20,003 bases of DNA from JABDKJ01 sp039028335 (GCA_039028335.1 JBCCIF010000056.1:1-20003), one strand, 5' to 3'; positions 7,252-14,984 are shown, numbered from the stretch's first letter. Notes: a model not told the origin generated them from the sequence alone. Made by a program: numbers and translations.

Positions 7252-8658
7252 CTAATTTCTAATTATCCTTTTCGTTTCGATAAAATCATTTTTCTGAATC
7301 TGCAATAAATAAATGCCTTTTACCAAATCATGCATATCTATTTCGATTAAAGCATTTGATGACAGAAATACCTGATCGTATTTTACTTGACCAGTAAGAT
7401 CAATTATAGAAACATTCACCTCATCTGCATTGTCCCCTTCAAAAGACAGAAACAATTTCCGCTCAGTTGGATTTGGATAAACGTCCCAATTTAACACGGA
7501 CGGATCTTCTAGAGAAGTTATACAATCTTCTCTCAATTGATCAAACCAAATTAATGTATTCAATATATATGGCTCAAAACAATCTCCATGATCTCCCGTT
7601 CCGGCCATAAGAGCAGTGGCATTTGGCGCACCATTGTCCTGCATGTAGGCCTCTGCTTTCAAAGAATTCAAGTATGTAACTTGCTCATCGCCTGTACAGT
7701 AAATCATTCTAACCGGTGTTTGTGGCACCCAGTTCCACAAATCGTTATCTCTAAGTGCTATGTTTATTGGATGCATTGAGTCTTGCATTGCTTCGACTGC
7801 CATTTCTGTCAGCATCTGAGAAGGAATTGCTGGAATAAATGACTGAATTTCTCCTGCATTATGGAGTCCATCAAAGAGTGGAGGAATATCCATGTCAAAG
7901 GGACTTTCAAAAATCTCACTTATGTCATTGTAAAGATTTCCATAGACACTTTGATATGATAATAATACATAAGGCAAGTAAGACCCTGTAGGATAGGGCA
8001 CATTGTCCAAGACCATATTGGCTTGTTCTCCGGATATGTCATAAGGTCCAGAACCGCAGACTGCGGCCAGGGTATTCATTGTAAAGTCATCAGGCGCATA
8101 TTCTTCGATATATTTTAATAAACCCATCGAGGCGTGTCCGCCTTGAGAATATCCAGTAAGAAATAATTGGCCATTTAAATTGACATTGTTATTCGCACAA
8201 AACTCTTCAGCTGCACGTATCATGTGAAAAGACGCCTCCGCTTGTGATTCTGCATGCACATATGGATGTAAGCCTGGACTATCTCCTAATCCCAGATAAT
8301 CAGGCAAAATAGAGACATATCCATTTGAAGCAGCGGCTGCTCCCAACCAACCTTCAGGATTAAAATTTGAAGGAACATCGCTCTTCAAAAATACAGTGCC
8401 GTGACAATACACAAATGCGGGTAGGTCGCAAGATACTTGAGGAATAGATAATAGTCCACTGGCAATGGTGGTTTCACCTTGAGGTGTTAAAGTAGAATAA
8501 ACTATTTTGTAGACATCAACATCATAAATGGCTCCAGGAATGTCTTCATCAATAAATTCCTGAACGGGTATACTTCCAATAAGCGAGTCGCTCAATAAAG
8601 CCTGACTATTTAAAAAGGATGCGAAAAACAAGGCTAGAATCAAAATAAGCTTTTTCAT
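7252..8658 (-). CDS. Secreted alpha/beta hydrolase (lipase/esterase-like) with T9SS sorting domain
   Basis: Numbering from the ATG at 8658 (468 residues). An earlier ATG at 8700 adds 14 residues with no signal-peptide character, whereas MKKLILILALFFASFLNSQ is a good signal peptide, so 8658 is preferred. The body is an alpha/beta hydrolase resembling secretory lipases and peptidase-like esterases: VYCHGTVF, PDYLGLGDSPGLHPYVHAES, the nucleophile elbow GYSQGGHASMG (Ser171), Asp324 in CTGDEQV and His357 in GTGDHGDC form a plausible catalytic triad. Residues from about 392 (NWDVYPNPTERKLFLSF) to the end are a type A T9SS sorting domain with GIYLLQI and the ending KRIIRN. Substrate is unknown: an ester or peptide cleaved outside the cell is inferred. 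A minus-strand TATATTTC at 8678-8685, close to the -7 consensus, lies just upstream and would give a very short leader. Confidence 0.85.
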   Translation of the reverse strand: MKKLILILALFFASFLNSQALLSDSLIGSIPVQEFIDEDIPGAIYDVDVYKIVYSTLTPQGETTIASGLLSIPQVSCDLPAFVYCHGTVFLKSDVPSNFNPEGWLGAAAASNGYVSILPDYLGLGDSPGLHPYVHAESQAEASFHMIRAAEEFCANNNVNLNGQLFLTGYSQGGHASMGLLKYIEEYAPDDFTMNTLAAVCGSGPYDISGEQANMVLDNVPYPTGSYLPYVLLSYQSVYGNLYNDISEIFESPFDMDIPPLFDGLHNAGEIQSFIPAIPSQMLTEMAVEAMQDSMHPINIALRDNDLWNWVPQTPVRMIYCTGDEQVTYLNSLKAEAYMQDNGAPNATALMAGTGDHGDCFEPYILNTLIWFDQLREDCITSLEDPSVLNWDVYPNPTERKLFLSFEGDNADEVNVSIIDLTGQVKYDQVFLSSNALIEIDMHDLVKGIYLLQIQKNDFIETKRIIRN

Positions 8659-8771
8659 AAGGCAATGGTATGATTCTGAAATATACAGAGAAAGCCGCAC
8701 ATTCTTTATTCATTAACGAAATTTAACTGCCATAGAAATAAATTGTATTTTGATCGCTGAATAAAAATTAG

Positions 8772-9905
8772 ATGAACGAGAATACTCAAGAGCATTCAGA
8801 AGAAAAATCCCCTCTAAACGATCCGCAAAACGAAGAAGAAAATATATCCTCTAAAAATGAGGAAAAGATAGAAGAGATGATGGGAGCCTTGGATCTCAAT
8901 CAAGAAAGACAAGAAAGCATGTCAAATCTTGAAGGCTTCGGAAACAAAAACCAAGCAGAAATTGAGGCAATAGCAGAAGTTCTTCATGAAGTAAAAACAG
9001 AAATTCAAAAAATTGTAATTGGTCAAGAGGAAATTTTGGACCTACTCATGATCGGGCTGTTTACCGGTGGAAATATTCTGCTAGAAGGTGTTCCCGGAAT
9101 CGCAAAGACTTTAACCGCAAAAATGCTGGCAAAGACATTAAAAACAGACTTTGTCCGTATTCAGTTTACTCCAGATTTGATGCCGGCTGATATTATTGGC
9201 ACGATGGTATACAATTTGAAAACCTCTGAGTTCGAATTTAAGTCCGGGCCAATATTTTCGAACGTTGTCTTGATAGACGAAATTAACAGAGCACCTGCTA
9301 AGACTCAAGCTGCTTTAATGGAAGTGATGGAAGAAAGACAGGTGACCATAGAAGGAGTCACACATAAAATGGGAGATCCATTTTTTGTAATCGCTACTCA
9401 AAACCCTGTTGAGCAAGAAGGCACCTATAAACTTCCGGAAGCACAAATGGATAGATTTCTGTTCAAATTAAGAGTATCACTTCCAGAGTTGGAAGATGAA
9501 AGGGCTATTTTGAATCGTTTTAAATCCGATTTTCATATTGAGCAAGTGAAAGAGGTAAATGCTGTTCTAACAAAAAAGAAATTGAAAGAGTGCAAAGAAA
9601 TTGTGCAAGAGGTGAACATTAAAGAATCATTGCTTGACTATATAGCAAAGATTGTTGTGAGTACCAGAAACGATGGAAACATATACCTTGGTGCATCTCC
9701 TAGGGCCTCTCTTTCAATTTTGAAAGCAGCGAAAGCTCTAGCTCTATTGAGAGGTCGTTATTTTGTCATTCCAGAAGACGTTAAATTCGTTGCGCCTCAT
9801 GTTCTCAATCACAGAATCATCCTTTCACATGAAAAAGAGTTAGAGGGAATTGAACCTGAGATGGTAATCAAGGATATCATCGAATCGATCGAAATTCCGA
9901 GATGA
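8772..9905 (+). CDS. MoxR-family AAA+ ATPase
   Basis: A 377-residue cytoplasmic AAA+ protein. Walker A is GVPGIAKT (106-113), Walker B VVLIDE (165-170), sensor 1 ATQN (208-211), and EMEERQVT-like pore and insert sequences follow (EVMEERQVTIEG), with the MoxR signature QNPVEQEGTYKLPEAQMDRF. The C-terminal helical lid includes GASPRASLSILKAAKALALL. MoxR ATPases are thought to act as chaperones for metal or cofactor insertion or assembly of von Willebrand factor A-type partners. The DUF58 gene overlaps its end by ATGA, the standard pairing for this family. The first ~60 residues are an unusual highly acidic, Glu/Asn-rich extension ahead of the conserved domain, making the protein about 45 residues longer than most. 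The start is the first in-frame ATG, 113 bases after the divergent hydrolase start. No matching promoter was found. Confidence 0.93.
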   Translation: MNENTQEHSEEKSPLNDPQNEEENISSKNEEKIEEMMGALDLNQERQESMSNLEGFGNKNQAEIEAIAEVLHEVKTEIQKIVIGQEEILDLLMIGLFTGGNILLEGVPGIAKTLTAKMLAKTLKTDFVRIQFTPDLMPADIIGTMVYNLKTSEFEFKSGPIFSNVVLIDEINRAPAKTQAALMEVMEERQVTIEGVTHKMGDPFFVIATQNPVEQEGTYKLPEAQMDRFLFKLRVSLPELEDERAILNRFKSDFHIEQVKEVNAVLTKKKLKECKEIVQEVNIKESLLDYIAKIVVSTRNDGNIYLGASPRASLSILKAAKALALLRGRYFVIPEDVKFVAPHVLNHRIILSHEKELEGIEPEMVIKDIIESIEIPR

Positions 9906-11236
9906 TAGATAGACTTAAGGAATTACACTTGAGCAATCGATTCATGATTGCAGGTAGTGCGATAGTAATCCTTTTCGCTTTAAGTTTTGTTTTTCCTTTT
10001 CTTTTTGCAGTTGCTAAAACGGCTCTTCTTCTTTTGGGTGTTTTTTCATTGGTCGACATTTTCATGCTTTACAACAAAAACATACAATTTGAAGCAAGAA
10101 GAGAATTACCTAAAATTCTATCGTTGAGCGATGAAAATGAAATTGATTTATTGATACAGAATCTCTCACCATATACGCTAGAATGCGATATCGTAGATGA
10201 GTTACCCATTCAACTTCAAATTAGAAATTTTGCGCGATTTGCTGTCTTTGACCCAAATGAGGTTCGCTCTTTCCCTTATACGATAAGGCCCGTGCAGCGT
10301 GGGGAATATCACTGGAGAAAAGTGAGGATCTTAATTGCTTTGAACATAGGATTATTCCGAAGAAAAATTTCTTTGGAAAAGAGCCAGATGGCGCCTGTTT
10401 ATCCTTCTTTAATTCAAATGAAAAATTTTGAATTAATGGCCTTTTCTAAAACTGCACAATTCTCAGGAGTAAAAAAGTTGAGAAGAATTGGAGTAAGTTA
10501 TGAATTTGAACAAATTAAAAAATATATAGAAGGAGACGATTATCGCCATATCAATTGGAAGGCCACAGGAAGAAGAAATGAATTGATGGTCAATCAATTT
10601 CAGACTGAAAGATCACAAAATGTTTATTCCATCATTGCCAATAGTCGTGAAATGAGAATGCCATTTGATCAGCTTACACTGCTTGACCATGCAATTAACA
10701 CTTCTCTTGTCATTGCAAATATCTCACTCTTGAAGTATGACAAGGCAGGACTTATGACCTTCTCGAATGAGTTTGGAAGTATTGTAAAAGCCGATAGAGG
10801 TAAGAATCAGCTGAATAAAATTTTTGAAGCGCTTTATAACGAAGAAGATCAAGAGATAGAAGCAAATTATGATGTTCTCTACAGCGGTATACGGAAGGTA
10901 ATTAGACACAGAAGTTTGCTCTTCTTGTATATAAATTTCGAAAGCATGTATGCTTTAGAGCGAGCCCTGCCCATTCTCAAACGAATCAACAATGCTCATC
11001 TGCTGGTAGTCATGTTTTTTAAGAATACTGAAATCATTGAATACAGCGAAGAGGAGGCCACAGATGTAAGAGGTATTTTCACTCAAACTATAGCAAAACG
11101 TATGATACGAGAAAAACAGAAGATGCTACGAAAACTTTTTCAATACGGAATTCAAGCCATCCTTACTGATCCAAAGAACCTATCAATCAATACCGTCAAT
11201 AAGTATTTGGAACTGAAATCACGAGGGATGATCTAG
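9902..11236 (+). CDS. DUF58 domain protein, MoxR partner
   Basis: 444 residues. Two hydrophobic segments near the N-terminus (about 15-36 and 38-57) anchor it in the inner membrane. Residues about 195-240 carry the DUF58 signature IGVSYEFEQIKKYIEGDDYRHINWKATGRRNELMVNQFQ (given here as positions 196-234). The following part has the layout of a von Willebrand factor A fold, but the metal-binding Asp-x-Ser pattern is not intact: IIANSREMRMPF replaces it, so metal binding is doubtful. DUF58 proteins accompany MoxR ATPases and are presumed membrane adaptors or clients; the cellular target here is unknown. The ATG overlaps the moxR stop as ATGA, so translation is probably coupled. Its stop codon TAG is shared with the convergent RNase G gene. 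Confidence 0.9.
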   Translation: MIDRLKELHLSNRFMIAGSAIVILFALSFVFPFLFAVAKTALLLLGVFSLVDIFMLYNKNIQFEARRELPKILSLSDENEIDLLIQNLSPYTLECDIVDELPIQLQIRNFARFAVFDPNEVRSFPYTIRPVQRGEYHWRKVRILIALNIGLFRRKISLEKSQMAPVYPSLIQMKNFELMAFSKTAQFSGVKKLRRIGVSYEFEQIKKYIEGDDYRHINWKATGRRNELMVNQFQTERSQNVYSIIANSREMRMPFDQLTLLDHAINTSLVIANISLLKYDKAGLMTFSNEFGSIVKADRGKNQLNKIFEALYNEEDQEIEANYDVLYSGIRKVIRHRSLLFLYINFESMYALERALPILKRINNAHLLVVMFFKNTEIIEYSEEEATDVRGIFTQTIAKRMIREKQKMLRKLFQYGIQAILTDPKNLSINTVNKYLELKSRGMI

Positions 11237-12804
11237 ATCTCAATCTCTTCATCTTCTGAAGTAAAAAAGCCGTATTCCATTATATTATATGACGACATCT
11301 CTCGCACGTCAATCTTCTTGCCTAATTTACCTGACCACTCTTTCTTTAAAGAATTCCCAACAAGTCCTTTCCACCCATTCTTTTTGGTAATATAAGAAGC
11401 AACATAAGGATGAACACAAAGAGCTATTTCTCCGCCATTGGCCCTATTTTTAACGAGATCCAGCTTATTTTCAATTTCATCCGTTAATAAAATGCTTGCT
11501 TGAATTTCTCCAGTACCCTGACAAGAAGGGCATTTTTCAGTAGTCTTAATTTCTGTCTCAGGACGAACTCTTTCGCGTGTTATTTCAATTAAGCCAAATT
11601 TACTTGGTCTTAAAACGGAGCTTTTTGCTTTATCTTCCCTGAGGAAGCCCTTGAATTGGTTATAAAGCTTCATTTGATTCTCCTTCTTCTGCATATCAAT
11701 AAAATCCACAACAATCAAACCGCCCATATCACGCAATTTGAGGACTCTCGCAATTTCTTTTGCTGATTCGAGATTGGTCTCAATGGCATTTTGCTCTTGA
11801 TTTTGTCCGCTTATTGCTCTATTGCCTGAATTCACGTCAATCACATGCATAGCTTCCGTATGCTCAATAATTAAATAACCTCCATTTTTCAGATTAACTT
11901 GCTTACCAAATGCAGCCTTTATTTGTTTATGAATATTGAAGTGCTCAAAGATCTCTCTTTTTGAACTGTGCTCCTTAACAATCTTGGCTTTATCTGGGGC
12001 TATGGATGCCAGGTAATTTTGAATTTCTAATGCCAAGTCTTTGTTGTTGACATGAATACTGGAGAAGTCGTTATTCAATAAATCCCGCAGAATTGCCGAA
12101 GTCTTATTGATCTCTCCGAGAACTCTCCTTGGAGGTTGAGCTCTTTGTAAGTTTCGATGAAATTTGCCCCATCTTCTGAGAAGGTCCTTCAAATCTTTAT
12201 CCAACTCGGCAACCTTCCGATTTTCAGCAACAGTTCTAATGATGACTCCAAAGTTTTTGGGCTTGATACTAGCTATCAACCTTTTCAGTCTCTGTTTTTC
12301 ATCTCTGTCCTTTATTCGTCCAGAAACGGAAATACGATTTGAAAAAGGCACAAGAACTATAAACCTACCAGCGAAGGTGATCTCAGATGTCAATCTTGGG
12401 CCTTTATTTGAAATAGGCTCTTTAGCAACCTGAACAATAATATGCTGATTATTGGAGATTTGCTCATTGATCTTTCCGTTCTTATTGATATCCGATTCCA
12501 ATTTAAAATTGTCCAACCGCGGGCTTTTCTGTTTTCCGCTTCGAACACGTTTAACAAATTTGGAAAGGGATGAAAACTGAGGGCCTAGATCATGATAATG
12601 CAGAAAACCGTCTTTTTCGTGTCCTACATTTATAAAAGATGCATTTAGATTCGGTGATACTTTTCGGGCTTTACCCAAATATATATCTCCAACGGAAAAA
12701 CTATTATCGTTTTTCTCTTTATGAAGTTCTGTAAGTACACCCTCCTCTAAAATTGCAAGATCGACTCCACTCTGGGCGGAGTTAATAATCAATTTTACTT
12801 CCAC
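11233..12804 (-). CDS. rng: Ribonuclease E/G family endoribonuclease
   Basis: 523 residues, close to E. coli RNase G (489) and without the long scaffold tail of RNase E. An S1 RNA-binding region spans about 37-126 (VGDIYLGKARKVSPNLNASFINVGHEKDGFLH), interrupted at about 75-115 by a Lys/Arg-rich insertion. Catalytic metal-binding Asp323 (VIDVNSGN) and Asp367 (VVDFIDM) are present, as is the zinc-link motif CPSCQGTG (Cys425, Cys428). The enzyme cuts single-stranded RNA with a preference for 5'-monophosphate ends, in rRNA maturation and mRNA turnover. The start is GTG at 12804: an in-frame TAG lies six codons upstream and no ATG intervenes. Upstream in the same direction lie hup, a TPR gene and a small basic ribosomal-type protein; a 116-base leader with two inverted repeats separates them. 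Confidence 0.94.
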   Translation of the reverse strand: MEVKLIINSAQSGVDLAILEEGVLTELHKEKNDNSFSVGDIYLGKARKVSPNLNASFINVGHEKDGFLHYHDLGPQFSSLSKFVKRVRSGKQKSPRLDNFKLESDINKNGKINEQISNNQHIIVQVAKEPISNKGPRLTSEITFAGRFIVLVPFSNRISVSGRIKDRDEKQRLKRLIASIKPKNFGVIIRTVAENRKVAELDKDLKDLLRRWGKFHRNLQRAQPPRRVLGEINKTSAILRDLLNNDFSSIHVNNKDLALEIQNYLASIAPDKAKIVKEHSSKREIFEHFNIHKQIKAAFGKQVNLKNGGYLIIEHTEAMHVIDVNSGNRAISGQNQEQNAIETNLESAKEIARVLKLRDMGGLIVVDFIDMQKKENQMKLYNQFKGFLREDKAKSSVLRPSKFGLIEITRERVRPETEIKTTEKCPSCQGTGEIQASILLTDEIENKLDLVKNRANGGEIALCVHPYVASYITKKNGWKGLVGNSLKKEWSGKLGKKIDVREMSSYNIMEYGFFTSEDEEIEI

Positions 12805-12920
12805 TATAAAATGCTTTTTGCGCTATGCAAAGCAAGATTTGGAATCAATAAGAAATGTTGATGCGCTCTTTTTACGCATTGGCCCATAGGCCATTAATAA
12901 AAAAGAATTAAAAAGATAAT
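12805..12920 (-). promoter_or_regulatory. RNase G leader with two inverted repeats and a 23-codon upstream frame
   Basis: Within this leader, TGGCC-CATA-GGCCA (12880-12893) and ATGCG-N9-CGCAT (12861-12879) are adjacent inverted repeats. On the minus strand an ATG at 12894 opens a 23-codon frame (MAYGPMRKKSASTFLIDSKS, then CFA) ending in TAG at 12823-12825, in the same frame as the RNase G gene 21 bases further on. Neither element is followed by a T-run, so they do not look like a terminator. In E. coli the rne 5' leader mediates autoregulation; an equivalent here is only inference. Confidence 0.3.
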
Positions 12921-13013
12921 TTATTTCTTCTTCTTGTGTCTATTCTTTCTTAATCTTTTCTTACGCTTGTGCGTAGACATCTTGTGTCTTTTTCTCTTCT
13001 TTCCGCTCGGCAT
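12921..13013 (-). CDS. Small very basic protein, AURKAIP1/COX24 (mS38/bS22-like) type
   Basis: A 30-codon gene from ATG 13013 to TAA 12921, MPSGKKRKRHKMSTHKRKKR followed by LRKNRHKKKK. It has no acidic residue and is more than half Lys, Arg or His. It matches from memory the small Bacteroidota proteins annotated as AURKAIP1/COX24-domain proteins, related to mitochondrial mS38 and actinobacterial bS22 of the small ribosomal subunit, so a structural role on the 30S subunit binding rRNA is likely. It sits 11 bases after the TPR gene and upstream of RNase G, consistent with cotranscription from the hup promoter. Its size means automatic gene callers often miss it. The family assignment is confident in pattern but was not checked by search. 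Confidence 0.85.
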   Translation of the reverse strand: MPSGKKRKRHKMSTHKRKKRLRKNRHKKKK

Positions 13014-13024
13014 AGCTTGATTCT

Positions 13025-13516
13025 TTAATTGTTATTTAATTGTTCTAAAAATCCCAGTGTTTCCTTTTTCATTTCTTCACTGGGTTCTAATTCCAGCAAC
13101 TGATTGAAGCTTTCAATTGCCTTGTCATTTTGGGATAAATTGGCGTATAAATTTCCCAAATAGAAATATGCTTTCTTGTATTTAGGATTTTCGGAATTAT
13201 CTAAGACAATAACTTTCTCAAAGCGCATAATCGCTTTTTCAAATTGCCCCGATTCAACCGAGAGTTCGCCAAGATGCCAATGGGCATCAATGTTGTCAGG
13301 CTCTTTCTCTGATAGATCCCTTAGCATTAATATGCCTTGCATGGGAGCTTCACTTCTTACCAAAGTGAGAGCCGTTTTAATGGTTTTCTCAGATTCACTC
13401 AATTCAACGTTTGCCTGTTCGGCATTCTCAATTGAGGGAGTTCTGGGAATAATTAATAAAAGAACGAGTAGTAAAACGAAAAAGACGATGAGAATTATTT
13501 TCCCCGTACCCTTCAT
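13025..13516 (-). CDS. Membrane-anchored tetratricopeptide repeat protein
   Basis: 163 residues. An N-terminal membrane anchor (IILIVFFVLLLVLLLIIP, about 7-24) is followed by a short linker and at least two TPR units: one around 77-110 (IDAHWHLGELSVESGQFEKA) and one around 112-147 (KKAYFYLGNLYANLSQNDKA). The soluble part probably faces the periplasm or cytoplasm as a protein-interaction module; orientation is not decided by the sequence, although the Lys before the anchor suggests the N-terminus is inside. The gene begins one base after the hup stop codon, so the two are cotranscribed and probably coupled. No specific function is known to me; similar small TPR genes occur next to hup and RNase G in Bacteroidota. 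Confidence 0.82.
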   Translation of the reverse strand: MKGTGKIILIVFFVLLLVLLLIIPRTPSIENAEQANVELSESEKTIKTALTLVRSEAPMQGILMLRDLSEKEPDNIDAHWHLGELSVESGQFEKAIMRFEKVIVLDNSENPKYKKAYFYLGNLYANLSQNDKAIESFNQLLELEPSEEMKKETLGFLEQLNNN

Positions 13517-13517
13517 T

Positions 13518-13808
13518 TTACTTAACAGTCACATTTGCCTTCACCCGCTCAACAAAAACTTTGGCTGGTTTAAATGAAGGGACATTATGTGCTGGAATTA
13601 TTATGGTTGTGTTCTTAGAAATATTTCTTCCTGTTTTTTCAGCTCTTGTTTTCACTACAAAACTTCCGAAACCTCTTAAGTACACATTTTCACCTTTACT
13701 CAATGAGCTTTTGATAGAATTCATAAAGGCCTCAACCGTAGTTTGAATCTCTACTTTTTCCAGACCAGTTTTCTCTGCTATCTCCGCTACAATATCCGCT
13801 TTAGTCAT
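13518..13808 (-). CDS. hup: HU-family DNA-binding protein
   Basis: 96 residues, the usual HU/IHF length. The N-terminal helices (MTKADIVAEIAEKTGL) dimerise, and GFGSFVV (46-52) leads into the DNA-gripping arm, GRNISKNTTIIIPAHNVPSF, then FKPAK. HU dimers bend and compact DNA in the nucleoid. In most HU proteins the arm begins GRNP; here it is GRNI, with a proline later (AHNVPSF) as the likely intercalating residue, a variant I associate with Bacteroidota. It is the first gene of the hup-TPR-small protein-RNase G group, preceded by a clear promoter at 13862-13893, and diverges from mutY. Confidence 0.95.
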   Translation of the reverse strand: MTKADIVAEIAEKTGLEKVEIQTTVEAFMNSIKSSLSKGENVYLRGFGSFVVKTRAEKTGRNISKNTTIIIPAHNVPSFKPAKVFVERVKANVTVK

Positions 13809-13861
13809 AAATTCTTCTAAAATTTATTAATCTTGCTTTCACGCCCTTTAAAAAGGGGCTG

Positions 13862-13893
13862 CAAAGATAAATTTATTTATATTAAAAGGACAA
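13862..13893 (-). promoter_or_regulatory. hup promoter (Bacteroidota -33/-7 type)
   Basis: On the minus strand TATCTTTG (13862-13869) is an exact match to the -7 consensus TAnnTTTG, and TTG (13891-13893) is a -33 element with a 21-base spacer, inside the accepted 17-23 range. Transcription would begin near 13856 and give a leader of about 48 bases to the hup ATG. The leader or start region carries an inverted repeat, GCCC-TTT/AAA-GGGC (13843-13859). Confidence 0.65.
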
Positions 13894-13903
13894 GAAATTG
13901 TCC
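13888..13903. repeat. Perfect inverted repeat GGACAA-GAAA-TTGTCC overlapping the hup -33 box
   Basis: A six-base perfect inverted repeat around four bases, in the region between the divergent hup and mutY genes. One arm contains the hup -33 TTG and the other arm carries the mirror-image TTG facing mutY. It has the size of a small operator half-site pair, so a repressor bound here could affect both genes, but it could also be chance symmetry. Confidence 0.45.
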
Positions 13904-13940
13904 AATATAATTTGAAAATCAGTCGATTATAGATACAAAG

Positions 13941-14954
13941 TTGGATAGATTCTCAAATATTCTACTGAAATGGTACGATGAGAATGCAAGAGAGTTACCT
14001 TGGAGAATGACTAATAATCCATACTTCATTTGGCTCTCAGAAATTATTCTTCAGCAGACCAGAGTTGAACAAGGCATGTCCTATTATTTCAAATTCGTCA
14101 AGAATTTCCCTACTGTCTTCGATTTAGCAAAAGCATCCGAAGAAGAGGTTTTGAAAAATTGGCAAGGTTTGGGATATTACTCTCGCGCCAGAAATTTACA
14201 TTCTACAGCTCGGATCGTTGCTAACGAACTAAATGGGAAATTCCCTCAAACATATAAGGAACTATTAAAATTAAAAGGAATTGGCCCTTATACGGCCTCT
14301 GCAATTGCCTCTATTTGTTTTGATGAAAAAACGGCTGTTTTAGATGGTAATGTATTTCGGTTTTTAAGCCGATATTTTGACATCTCAACTCCAATTGATA
14401 ATAATCAAGGCAAAAAGGAATATCAGCTAATAGCAAATAGCCTAATTTCTTCTGATCGACCAGGGGATTTCAACCAGGGCATGATGGAAATGGGCGCAAG
14501 AATCTGCAAGCCAAAGAAATGGCTGTGTTCTTCTTGCCCATTCCAAAATTCCTGTTTAGCCCGAAAGAATAAACGAATTGATCAGCGCCCCATAAAAAGT
14601 AAAAAGTTAAAGGTTAAAGAGCGAAAAATCTCCTATCTCGTCTGCGAATGGAACTCCAAACTACTATTTCGAAAAAGAGAGCATAAAGATATATGGCAGG
14701 GCTTGTATGATTTTCCTGAAAAACACGATCATTTGGACAATTTATTAGGAAAAGAAAACTTCTCAATTATCAACTCTCCTGTTCCAATGACACATATCCT
14801 TTCTCATCAGAAACTATTGATTGAGTTTCAACATGTTCGAATAATAGATCCTTCTCTTATTAGATTAAAGGGAAATTGGGCTTCGAAAAAAGTAGATTCT
14901 GGCTTGCCACTTCCCAGGGCCATCGAAAAATATTTAAGCGATAAAATGGCTTAA
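13941..14954 (+). CDS. mutY: A/G-specific adenine DNA glycosylase
   Basis: 337 residues. It removes adenine mispaired with 8-oxoguanine or guanine in base-excision repair. Features are the catalytic Glu34 in SEIILQQTRV, the helix-hairpin-helix LKGIGPYTAS (111-120) ending in Ser120 as in monofunctional MutY, catalytic Asp135 in VLDGNVFRF, and the [4Fe-4S] cysteines 189, 196, 199 and 205 in the C-X6-C-X2-C-X5-C arrangement. The C-terminal part (about 225-337) is the NUDIX-like 8-oxoG recognition domain, with MTHILSHQKLLIEF. The start is TTG at 13941, aligning with the usual MutY N-terminus; an in-frame TAA lies ten codons upstream with no ATG. It precedes ssb, gldE and gldD in the same direction, an order known from Flavobacteriia. 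Confidence 0.96.
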   Translation: MDRFSNILLKWYDENARELPWRMTNNPYFIWLSEIILQQTRVEQGMSYYFKFVKNFPTVFDLAKASEEEVLKNWQGLGYYSRARNLHSTARIVANELNGKFPQTYKELLKLKGIGPYTASAIASICFDEKTAVLDGNVFRFLSRYFDISTPIDNNQGKKEYQLIANSLISSDRPGDFNQGMMEMGARICKPKKWLCSSCPFQNSCLARKNKRIDQRPIKSKKLKVKERKISYLVCEWNSKLLFRKREHKDIWQGLYDFPEKHDHLDNLLGKENFSIINSPVPMTHILSHQKLLIEFQHVRIIDPSLIRLKGNWASKKVDSGLPLPRAIEKYLSDKMA

Positions 14955-14984
14955 CTTGTTGATTATTATCTCCTATTTCAAAGC

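Noticed and set aside
8659..8700. Longer hydrolase start at ATG 8700
   Set aside because: It adds 14 residues ahead of a well-formed signal peptide that begins at the ATG at 8658.
9902..11236. DUF58 protein as an active metal-binding vWA protein
   Set aside because: The Asp-x-Ser metal site is not present at the expected position, so I do not claim metal binding.
12157..12433. Plus-strand open frames opposite RNase G
   Set aside because: They mirror the conserved catalytic gene and show no independent protein features or promoter.
13176..13577. 133-codon plus-strand frame across the TPR gene and the start of hup
   Set aside because: It crosses two well-supported minus-strand genes, has no domain, and would need to be coded through the TPR repeats.
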